Assembly (NCBI RefSeq): GCF_020536995.1
Contig: NC_068366.1
Coordinates: forward strand, 25,921,137 to 25,985,136
Source of the DNA: Dreissena polymorpha
Lineage: Eukaryota; Mollusca; Bivalvia; Myida; Dreissenidae
Length of the DNA: 64,000 nt
Reading direction: 5' to 3'
Shown in pieces: positions 56,001 through 64,000 of this stretch. The number at the start of each line of letters is the position of its first letter. Positions within the stretch are counted from its first letter, which is position 1. Both the position numbers and the translations under genes were made by a program. Under the pieces are notes generated by a model, which saw only the letters and a list, made by a program, of their open reading frames with translations, was not told the DNA's origin and searched no databases.

Positions 56001-56572
56001 TGAATAAAGATAAAAATTCGAACGGTATTGCAGAGTGCCAAAATGGTCCTTCTTTTACTATACTAAGTTTCTTCCAAAAATCTGTATGATACTTTCTGAA
56101 AAATCGCGTGGCACAGTTTTATGAATAACTCTTTTCTAGTTATTTTATTTTACCGACAGACAAAACGATAGAACTATGAACAGATGAAGATTTCGACAAA
56201 CACGCCAATATCCAACCTATAGTATAAACCAAGTTTCATAATACTATCTTATGAACGTTTTTTTTAAGTATTCCACTTTTGTTCTGTTCTATTTTAAGTA
56301 AAAGCAACTCGATCTTAGACATTTGTTTAAAAAAGGTGCAGTCTTTACACGTCCCGTATACTTATTTTTTTCCAAGTATTTTTAGCAGTTATTGAGAACT
56401 CGCAGTAATAAGTTTCTCAAACGAACAGGAAAACGGTCAGACATGATGGACGGAAGGTTATCCTAGCCGAATTGAAATGGTAGATACAGAAAACTTGAAA
56501 TCGTTAGTACAGCCAAAGTGTATTTATATACATACCCTTGCGGAAGATATTCCTGCCCATCTGTGTCTTCAT
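51799..56572 (-). CDS. Trypsin-like domain protein with novel N-terminus (5 coding exons)
   Basis: Coding exons in order of translation: 56572-56536, 55619-55482, 54890-54333, 54224-54094 and 53073-51799. Phases fit throughout, giving 712 residues. There is no signal peptide (MKTQMGRNIFRK), so it is probably intracellular. Residues ~15-245 form an alpha/beta region I do not recognise, with strands RIFILMCYTDFG, KVLNFLIDFGF, CVWIVDYEH, IICLLLLGDA and NVIIAYTSQD. Residues ~290-545 hold a chymotrypsin-fold domain. Likely triad: His403 (ISKHVAM), Asp441 (LDIVPVDV), Ser526 (CQPGDSGSIVC). Residues ~575-675 are Ser/Asp/Lys/Asn-rich, probably disordered. The 56572 start gives the phase the next exon needs; untranslated exon sequence continues to 56582. 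Catalysis, substrate and role are not known; an immune or stress role is only a guess. Confidence 0.75.
53158..53468 (-). mobile_element. Interspersed repeat, longer copy of the one at 6409-6637
   Basis: Ends 'ACAAGAGCATCGCATTACGG' and 'CCGAAAAAAGCCGAGCTAAA'. Shared core 'GGTGCATCTACATATGAAG' and 'AAGCACTTTGATTTTAGAGC'. It lies in the intron just upstream of the protease-domain exon. Confidence 0.8.
54094..54224 (-). CDS. Protease-like gene, exon 4
   Basis: Acceptor TTTGTTTCAG and donor GTATGC. It encodes NVNEALHDVYDYVRTAYEK and VPYDEWPEIPKANC. An alternative donor GTAGAT 9 bp earlier would drop three residues (VDD) and keep frame. Confidence 0.7.
54333..54890 (-). CDS. Protease-like gene, exon 3
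   Basis: Acceptor ATACTTCAG and donor GTATGT; 558 bp, phase 1 to 1. It encodes WESVEYMEYQCDTRR through LLERFAFMTVRPLMHRIK and GAQESLS. Alternating hydrophobic strands and helices suggest a Rossmann-like fold. Confidence 0.82.
55482..55619 (-). CDS. Protease-like gene, exon 2
   Basis: Acceptor ATCATGTAG and donor GTAGGG; 138 bp, phase 1 to 1. It encodes NVSRIFILMCYTDFGLYYE through KVLNFLIDFGFHST and joins in frame to WESVEY of exon 3. Confidence 0.7.
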
Positions 56573-56582
56573 TACACGTCAC
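56536..56582 (-). CDS. Protease-like gene, exon with start codon
   Basis: Acceptor TTTTTATCAG at 56583 and donor GTATGT. The ATG is at 56572-56570; 12 codons (MKTQMGRNIFRK) plus one base. Bases 56582-56573 would be 5' UTR. Confidence 0.55.
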
Positions 56583-56625
56583 CTGATAAAAAATAGCAAC
56601 TAGGTCAATATAACATGAAGAAGTA

Positions 56626-56627
56626 TG

Positions 56628-56671
<44 letters not shown>
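56626..56671. repeat. (AT)n microsatellite
   Basis: A run of about 46 bp of alternating A/T, directly before a palindrome. Confidence 0.95.
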
Positions 56672-56674
<3 letters not shown>

Positions 56675-56692
56675 TATTCTCGCAATTGTGGG

Positions 56693-56826
56693 GTGTCTGT
56701 ACACGACCTAGATATGTGGTGCGCGTATGAAACCAACATATGGGGCATATATCATATATATATGATATATGCCCCGTATGTTGGTTTCATTCGCGCACCA
56801 CATATTTAGGTCGTGTACAGACATCA
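56693..56826. repeat. Large near-perfect palindrome
   Basis: Arms of about 65 bp: left 'GTGTCTGTACACGACCTAGA' and right 'TAGGTCGTGTACAGACATC'. They meet at an AT-rich centre near 56757-56762 (ATCATATATATATGAT). Few mismatches. Possibly a young palindromic MITE; no target duplication identified. Confidence 0.85.
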
Positions 56827-56829
56827 AAT

Positions 56830-58372
56830 TAAATTGAAATAATATGAAAACAACGTACATGACTTGTAACAAGTAAATGTACTATACGATATATACACCA
56901 TATTTATCATACATCATGGCGAACGTAATAAAAATGTTCATAAAAGAGTATTCAGCCGCTGACGGTGGGGTTTTTGTTAACACATATGTAATACTTTGTT
57001 ATTTATGATACATCGTGTATGCCAGAGGGCGTCAGCATTGTTTCAAAGTTACATCACTGCAGATGAACAGCTTCAATCAAACCGAAGCTGCTATTTATTG
57101 TACTTGGAGTGTATTTAGCGCGTCTAAAGGATCTTCCTCTTTCAGATTATTTTCGATATCTAATCTGTTTCCCTACGGATTATACCGACCAACTCATATC
57201 AAACCTGTTTAAAACCATCTTACGTCCCATAAACCAATTAAATATATATGAACCGCGACCCCAAGTGTATCAAATATAAGCTTTCTTTTAAAGAGGTCAC
57301 GGTGCTTGCTTTACGACAAGTCTCGATACTGACTATGTCGTTTTATTTTCCATTTGACTTTAATGTTTAATTTGTTATGCGTATTTCGGATTGAACGGTC
57401 CCTTCCATTGTGCGATGACGAAAATGACATAAGTCAATAATATAATTGATATTACTAGATACAGTGCTTTGATAATAAATGTACTATATAACTTACTAGT
57501 TATTTTTGCTAAATAATACTTACACTTTGCCATAACAAATCTTCCTGGTTATGTATGATTTTGAAGACAAAAGAACTAACAGTTATCTCTAAACATTCTC
57601 GTTGTAAATTATGTTATGCAATTCCTTTTTCGCCAACTATATCATCAAACATGGATGGACCTTTAACACCATGTTTACATTATTTGAGTCATATAACGGC
57701 GGTCACCTCATACATGATCACGGTTTAGCCTGTAATAATTTTCACATGCCATTTGGGTACGATCTGTTGACCATTCCTTAGAATCAAGAATTTATTTAGA
57801 CGAAACTATTGTAGGCAAACATAACCCTGCGTTATTCTGTGTTTTTGGTGTGAAATATGTGTACACATCTTCTGCTTTTGATTTTATAAGTGTACAGGAC
57901 GTACACGACTTTTATCAGATCATTTTTACTATATAATATCTTGTTAAATCATAAATAATAAAAAAATCAACTGTTATTCAAATCCGTTTATTTAAACACC
58001 ATAACACCATTATTTGTATAAGTTTGTGAACAACTATTACATCGTATTCACACATGTTCACGAATAAATGAAATAAACATAAACATTGAACACTAGAAAA
58101 TACAACAATTAACACGATTCGTATTGATGTGCAATCAACATAGAACATACATTGAATAAGAACATTTAAATGGTCTGAATGTGTGACACGATCATTATAA
58201 TCAAAGGTCAATAGAACTTGCAATCACAAATATACAAGACGTCCATACAAATGACAATAATTTCAAATTGAATCAATTTGATCAAATACATAAAAACGCC
58301 CAATAGCTTCAATAACTCAATTTCGCCGATCAACTCCTGCTTACACCACCTAACACAGGTAACAATAACGGC
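56830..58372. other. Intergenic, nothing recognised
   Basis: Lies between the protease-like gene's start and a MITE. AT-rich; short frames only. It may hold the promoter of the protease-like gene, but no defined element is visible. Confidence 0.4.
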
Positions 58373-58382
58373 TATCACTATC

Positions 58383-58624
58383 GCTCATTGGGTCATTGTC
58401 GACATGAAATGGCCCACAAGTCACCCGGGGCGTGATAAGAAGCCGATTCTTGTTACCCTAGGGCGACTTCAAGCCGATTCATGTCACCCTTGGTGACATG
58501 AAGCCGATTCTAGTCACACGGGGTGACTAGAGTCGGCTTGAAGTCACCCCAGGGTGACATGAATCGGCTTCTAGTCACCCCTGGTGACTTCAAGCCATTT
58601 CAGGTCGACAATGACCCAATGAGC
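58383..58624. mobile_element. Palindromic Mutator-like MITE with perfect 9-bp target duplication
   Basis: Terminal inverted repeats begin GCTCATTGGGTCATTGTCGA at the left, and the complement of TCGACAATGACCCAATGAGC at the right. ATCACTATC flanks both sides (58374-58382 and 58625-58633). The whole 242 bp folds back. The interior is built from repeats of 'AAGCCGATTC' and 'GTCACCC/GGTGAC'. A 9-bp target duplication with long inverted ends is typical of Mutator-like elements. Confidence 0.88.
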
Positions 58625-58633
58625 ATCACTATC

Positions 58634-60160
58634 AACACAAATTATGCATGCACAACTATACAAATACTAATTGCACATAATAAACAAATTAACAAACATT
58701 TAGCAAACTATACCTACTAATTAACATATAAAGCGTATAAAGCAGAAATATAAAAACACAAATCAAAAAGGGGTGGGCGGGTGTGGCAAAATATTCTCAT
58801 CAAAAATAGATCGATCATGCAAAACAATAATGTGACCCAAAACGCGCGAATCGGCTGTTTCATAAACTAGAACATTAATACATTAATACATGACTGGTTA
58901 AGCCTGAAGGGACTAACTCGCGGCTGTAATCGATAATTAATAGATTTCATGGGAGAAAATGCTTAAAATATGATAACATTCAAAAGAAAAGACAATTCTA
59001 ATTAATTATGCACAACAAAGCATACATGACAAGACATTATACATGTTTATAAGTACAATATGAAAGGATTATATAAAAACAGGTTCCAGATATGTATTCA
59101 TGAAACATGAAATGCACTATTGAATTGCAGTATCTGCATTGTTATACATATACGATGTTATAAGAAATAATAAGAACTTCTTCTTTGTTTTAAAGTTTAC
59201 TCTATTTTATTTGCGTTGGCAGTGAACAAAAAGTGGTACTTTATTATCTCGCTTAACATGGGTCTAAATTACGTTTAAAAGCTCTTTTCTGATTTAATGA
59301 AACAGCCCGAAATCATCCAATAAAGAAAGTCGAGATATTTATCTTACAGAAAATTGAATGCCATGCCGCATGCAAGCTATTTAGAAAATAAAAATCGTAA
59401 ACCAAAAAGTGTGTTATGTTGTTTTTTTTCGCGGTCATGGTCATGTTTGTATGGAAGTACTTAATATCTAAACTTATTAGCCCTTGGGTGTTGTAAAGAC
59501 TTTTAATGAAATGGCTCAAAGCGTAGATTTTGTTTTTCATATAGTAAAAGAAAGGCAACATAACCCTTAAGTGGCTGAGAACTTGTGGCTGAATAAAAAG
59601 AGAAAGAAGCTATATGCTTGTTGAAAGCAAATGTAAACATCATTCTGAATGAATTTTCTGATCAAAAGTGGTATTTTTAGTGAAAAGGGGAGATACATTT
59701 TCAAGAATATACAATATTATTATAAATGTTTTGGTGAAGTGCATGTCATACAGTATAATCATAGTATCAGTTTTGGATTAAAAAAACAATAAAATGTTTT
59801 AAAGTTCACAGCCCTTTGTTGCAAACAAAAATCATGATAAATAGAATTTTCAGAGTAACCTATTAAAACAAACATAAAATGCTTTATTAGACCCTACATA
59901 TTATCTCTGCACTCATTTGTCATCAATTACTTATGTTTAAAAAAGTTTTTGTTTCATGCTACTCATGGTACCAGTTTTTTTTTGTTAGAAAATTAATTAC
60001 ATTATTTTAAGTGCATAACCCCTTGTTGCAAATAAAATCTTTTTTTTATATAATTTTCGAATAAATCCATTGAAACAAAACAGAAATGCCTTCTAAAACC
60101 TTAAATATTCTTCCTGCAAGCATTTTACATCAATTATGTATGTTTGAAACAATCATTGGT
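58634..60160. other. Intergenic, probable 3' UTR of the next gene at its right end
   Basis: No gene recognised. On the - strand an AATAAA lies at about 59885, roughly 275 bp past the stop at 60161, a plausible poly(A) signal. Confidence 0.4.
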
Positions 60161-60369
60161 TCATGCTACTTTCTGCTTCCCATGTATTATATTATGCACC
60201 CTTGTTCGTATTTGTGCTACGGTTCGGTTAAGCTTTTTCTGAGCCTTTACAATTTTCTCTCCAGTTGGCATCTTGTTCTGGGTTATTTCTTCTTTAAAGA
60301 AGTTCAGGAAGAAATCGTTCTCCTCCCCGTTCCACTTCCTCTTCATCCCTCTTCCACTTCTTGCGGTCA
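60161..60369 (-). CDS. Recombinase-like gene, terminal exon (SANT/Myb-like)
   Basis: Acceptor GATCTGTTTCAG; stop TGA. It encodes VTARSGRGMKRKWNGEEN through IIHGKQKVA. Conserved Trp of the first helix is present; basic residues flank it. Confidence 0.82.
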
Positions 60370-63300
60370 CTGAAACAAACAGATCGAAAAAAGGTATAAG
60401 AAATGTAATACTAAACACATTTAAAGACCACGTGTTTGCATATTAATGAGGTATAAAGAAGACATTAAGGAGGTTGCGAAATAAAACGTGAACTGAAACG
60501 TTTACTTTTGCACTACTTTTTGTAAACTGTGCTGTGTCTGATTAATCATTCCTCATTAAGGTATTATTTCCTAATTTGTCAATGTGACACTTGTATATCA
60601 AACGTGTGTAAAAGTAGTGCACAAGTGCACGTATCAGCACAAGTGGTGATTCGCAACATCCCTATTATTGTTCTAAAATATACATGTAACTTCTTTAGGT
60701 TATTAGTCATGATGGGAAAGTATGACACCTAAGAGTCATCGTGTGAACATCTTTCCACTTGTTATAATGGCATACACAATATTTTAAGCTTTCAGACATT
60801 TTGTTCATAAGAAGCTTTTGAAGATTTTCTCATAAATACAAGTCTATGTAACTCGTTTGCCCTAAAGTCTCTGCAGGGCCATAACTCAGAAGTGCCTCGG
60901 GTGACTTAGCCAGTTGTCAAATTATGCTGAGACATTATGCAAAGACAAATTAATAGGTTTAAAGATAAGATTAAAACAAGACTATTGCCAAGCAATATAA
61001 GTCGCCGACCGGTGAAACTCCACCATTTTCAGCAATATTCCCAGTCTATTTGTTGCCATAGCAACCGGAATTCTTGATGTAGGAACAAATGAAATGACGT
61101 GCATAATCTTCATATTGCCATCTGCCCATGTTTTAAGTTTATTGAAAAAATATGAAGAATTTTTTGAGTTATCGTTGGATCCACCATTTGAAGCAATATT
61201 TCTAGTCTATTTGTTTCCATAGCAACCATAATTCTTGGCGTAGGAACAAAATGAAATGACGTGCATAATCTCCATATTGCTATCTGTCCATGTTTCAAGT
61301 TTCATGAAAAATATGAAGAACTTTTAAAGATATCGCAGGATCCAGAAAAGTGTGACAGACTCACGGACACACAAAGCGCAAACCATAAGTCCCCTCCGGT
61401 TTCACCGGTAGGGGACAATAATATTTCAATTACAATTGACAATGCCATTTGGAGGACTTAAAGGGTCATTATGTATCTGTGGCAATATGGCCAGTTCCTG
61501 TACTTGACTAGAGACAAAATGCCCGCAAACATTTTAATTAAGTTTGAAGAAGATCTGACTTAAACATGGATACCGGAAAATGAAAAATATATGTATTGCT
61601 ATGACAATGCGTATACACTAAAGCCAATTTAAAATAATTTGATAAAGGAAGCTTTTCTCAATATATCTATTAATGTTTAATACATTAATGCTCAGAAGTA
61701 TGTAAACTGTTAGGAAACTGCAATGTCATACTGCATTGCCCGTTTTCGCTTCTCACCTTGTTTTCCTTTAAGGTGTTGTACTTTAGACATCAAACTTGTA
61801 GGACTGCAACTGATCGCCTTGTTTTCATCTGTCCAAATTAATGAAGACACAGTTTATTAGCAAAATAATATATCTAATGATGACAGTATTACAAGCTACA
61901 CAATATACAGCCAAGATAATATTTCTAAAATTTCTTATGTGCAAACATAAACATATTTATACTAATTTATAAAACTTTCATTAAATCATAAACTTTTAAA
62001 TATAAACAAAATATGCTGTGAATTAAAACAAATTGTAGCAAAGATATTTTAAACTCGGACAGAATCTCATGTTGTGTATACCCAATTAATAGAATATATA
62101 TGCTACCTGAGTGTTCCGACAACGGCAGTTCGATTTCGTCGTCGGATTCGTCCCCAGATAGCGTAACGGCTGCATCTGAAAATATCAATGAAAATCTTAC
62201 ACATCTTTTTTACAATTACCATCAGTGAAATCATGTCATGAAAATGGAGGCTTCTTGAAAATTTTCATCATATAAACAGATGATGTTTATTCACCAAAGT
62301 ACAATATATACGTCTCAGGCATATGAAAAGAACAATATTATTTACTGCCTATTACATTCTTTGACAATTATATAGATTTATCTTCCTTTCTGTATTTTCT
62401 ATTTACCATACTACTTCTTGCATCAAGAACTAATTATTTCTATTTGTAAATGTAAAATGTCTCACCAGTGCCAGTGCCGGTCCCTGTTGCCCCTTCTGAC
62501 CAAGAGTCCTCGAACGAGACAGGCTCTGCTATATCTGCGGAAATACATATCTTTGATGCAATATAAATATTCTTACCGCTTCCATATGATATTATGCAAG
62601 TATGTTTATAAACTATTCAGTTCACCAATCGCAATATAAGAACTACAAAAGGCATATCGACACATACAGAATATTGGATTTGAAATAGTAAAAACAAGTT
62701 TTGTGAAGATGTATTGCACAAAACGATGAATAACAGAAAATTGAAACTCAAATTGTTACCTTCAAGTGATATTTCTTGGAGATTCTTCCCTTGATACCTG
62801 CTGATGCTTCCATTCTCCGTCGCTATCAGCACCCGCGCTACTTTAGTTTTTTCGAGGATAGAACTTTGGAGACGGTAAACGTCAGTGTGAATATTGATGT
62901 TATGCCCCATGTGATCAGCAACCATCTTTAATTCAGCGCCCGTCATATCAAGAATCTTTTCAAACATCATAAAGAATACGTTCATATATATACACTCAAT
63001 GATCAAATATATTGGGATCAGCGATATGTATCAAATATTCACAAATAGAAAACTGAATCCTTAGCAACTATACAACGTTTAAAAACTTCATTAAGGTATT
63101 ATGTATGGTGGTTTCTATACATATCATACCTGAGCCGTAGTCGCCAAATATCGTCGCATTTCTCTTGTACGGATCAGACCGGGTTGTTGCAGCCCTGGAC
63201 ATGCCTTAGTTATTGTTCTCATTGCAGTGCATCCATCCAACGGGGTGTTGTCACTTTGTCTAAGTGCAGAAAAAGAAACAAATAGAAAGAAGTTACAGAT

Positions 63301-64000
63301 GATGTATATGACAGTATATCGTTATTTACAGCATATGCTTTTGATATAGCAAAATGAATATTCGTTTTGGTATGCGCTATTTTAGGGATATGTACACTGG
63401 TATTTGAAAGTACTTTTTATTTCTTATGTATAGATTATTAACCCCGGTATGTTATATATGCATGCCATATATATTTATTGATAGTATTAAGAATGAAGTT
63501 TTTTTATTCTATTTTGTTGTTAATATTAAATACAAAATTTTGATACGACAACTTAAAAAATATTACGCAATCAAGTACCTCGAAAACAAAAACTCGCTTG
63601 AGCTGCTCCGGGTTTTTAACAAGTATCTCACAGCATCAATCATGTCTGGAGTCAGGAGAACGCAAACTTTCCGTAAGCTCCTCGTGGATTTTCCTCGTAC
63701 TTCGATTACTTTCATTCTGAAACATAAAACGCTGTATTTATAAATTATCGTTTTGAAACATGTACCCAAAATAATGTAAGAAATTATAATAGTCATTGTT
63801 ATTTAATATCTTTCGTCATAAAAGATAAACTTCGGACATTTTTCATATATAACTACACTATACCACACCTTTTAGAAAGAATCTTTTCCGACATATCCAG
63901 TGCATTGTATATCTCGCTATCAATGTCGTCCTGTGCTTCCATTTCCGTGAAGTCGGTTACCTTCATTTCGGAGACTTCCGCAATTCTCCTTTTATTAAAC
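60161..64000 (-). CDS. Tyrosine-recombinase-like protein with C-terminal SANT/Myb-like domain (3' part)
   Basis: Eight exons in order of translation: 64000-63869 (partial), 63716-63579, 63259-63130, 62955-62760, 62534-62466, 62175-62107, 61828-61757 and 60369-60161; all phases fit. The N-terminal visible part has the layout of a tyrosine recombinase catalytic domain: first Arg in FNKRRIAEVS, a hairpin Lys in VRGKSTRSLRKVCVLL, an Arg in REMRRYLATTAQ in place of the HxxR box, then ADHMGHN and the putative nucleophile in DVYRL. A short acidic linker follows (SGDESDDEIELPLSEHS). The last exon encodes a SANT/Myb-like helix bundle (KWNGEENDFFLNFF to VAQIRTRVHNIIHGKQ). Similar unnamed genes are numerous in molluscs, cnidarians and fish, from memory. 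Function unknown; DNA binding is a fair inference. It continues 5' beyond the window. Confidence 0.82.
60976..61417 (-). repeat. Interspersed DNA repeat with internal duplication
   Basis: Reverse copy of the family at 7913-8228. Ends 'ACAAGACTATTGCCAAGCAA' and 'CCGGTAGGGGAC'. The segment with 'CCATAGCAACC' and 'AAATGACGTGCATAATCT' occurs twice. Confidence 0.78.
61757..61828 (-). CDS. Recombinase-like gene, linker exon
   Basis: Acceptor TTTGGACAG and donor GTGAGA; 72 bp, phase 1 to 1. Encodes ENKAISCSPTSLMSKVQH and LKGKQ. Confidence 0.72.
62107..62175 (-). CDS. Recombinase-like gene, acidic linker exon
   Basis: Acceptor ATATTTTCAG and donor GTAGCA; 69 bp, phase 1 to 1. Encodes AAVTLSGDESDDEIELPLSE plus HS. 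Confidence 0.75.
62466..62534 (-). CDS. Recombinase-like gene, Gly-Thr linker exon
   Basis: Acceptor TTTCCGCAG and donor GTGAGA; 69 bp, phase 1 to 1. Encodes IAEPVSFEDSWSEGATGTG plus TGT. Confidence 0.72.
62760..62955 (-). CDS. Recombinase-like gene, catalytic His and Tyr exon
   Basis: Donor GTAACA; acceptor TTTGAAAAG. It encodes ILDMTGAELKMVADHMGHN, then the DVYRL motif and ARVLIATENG. Enters in phase 0, ends in phase 1. Confidence 0.82.
63130..63259 (-). CDS. Recombinase-like gene, exon with conserved Arg
   Basis: Acceptor GCACTTAG and donor GTATGA. It encodes QSDNTPLDGCTAMRTITKAC, then REMRRYLATTAQ. Joins in frame on both sides. Confidence 0.8.
63579..63716 (-). CDS. Recombinase-like gene, hairpin Lys exon
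   Basis: Acceptor TATGTTTCAG and donor GTACTT. It encodes MKVIEVRGKSTRSLRKVCVL, then LTPDMIDAVRYLLKTR and FLFS. Confidence 0.82.
63869..64000 (-). CDS. Recombinase-like gene, first Arg exon (partial)
   Basis: Donor GTGTGG. It encodes FNKRRIAEVSEMKVTDFTEM and on to DMSEKILSK; cut by the window edge. Confidence 0.8.

Overview
The window looks like nuclear DNA of a bivalve mollusc. It is AT-rich, its genes are split by long introns, and those introns are packed with the short interspersed repeats (FT-rich 'AGGTCA' elements, TTAA-flanked MITEs, tRNA-derived SINEs) familiar from bivalve genomes. From memory the mix resembles a dreissenid mussel; that guess is unverified.

Four host genes can be read from splice sites and protein conservation. 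(1) On the + strand, 1962-16075, the last 12 coding exons of the beta subunit of the AP-3 adaptor complex (AP3B1/AP3B2 orthologue); its 5' half lies upstream of the window. (2) On the + strand, 19054-39832, a complete five-exon gene for a 239-residue secreted protein with a Cys-rich DUF4773-type domain. (3) On the - strand, 51799-56572, a five-coding-exon gene for a 712-residue protein with an unrecognised N-terminal alpha/beta region, a trypsin-like domain with a full His-Asp-Ser triad, and a low-complexity tail. (4) On the - strand, 60161 to beyond 64000, the last eight exons of a tyrosine-recombinase-like protein that ends in a SANT/Myb-like domain. The middle (39833-51798) has no gene I can support: it holds MITEs, a decayed LINE 3' end, tandem repeats and AT-rich sequence.

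The most unusual signal is recurrent amplification of the 3' splice site itself. At four internal exons in the two adjacent + strand genes (AP3B exons at 4812, 5620 and 7469; DUF4773 exon at 35698), the intron just upstream is a tandem array whose unit is the polypyrimidine tract, the acceptor AG and the first bases of the following exon. Two arrays have about 20 and 35 copies; the other two are short or decayed. The window also has a foldback-type element with tandem-repeat inverted arms, a palindromic Mutator-type MITE with a perfect 9-bp target duplication, two related short-TSD DNA transposons, and several nested insertions whose order of arrival can be read.

The genes do not form one pathway. 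AP-3 acts in endosome/lysosome sorting and the DUF4773 protein is predicted to be secreted. The triad-bearing protease-like protein has no visible signal peptide. The recombinase-like protein is presumably nuclear. Exon coordinates were read by hand from splice consensus, phase and conservation; I had no RNA data.
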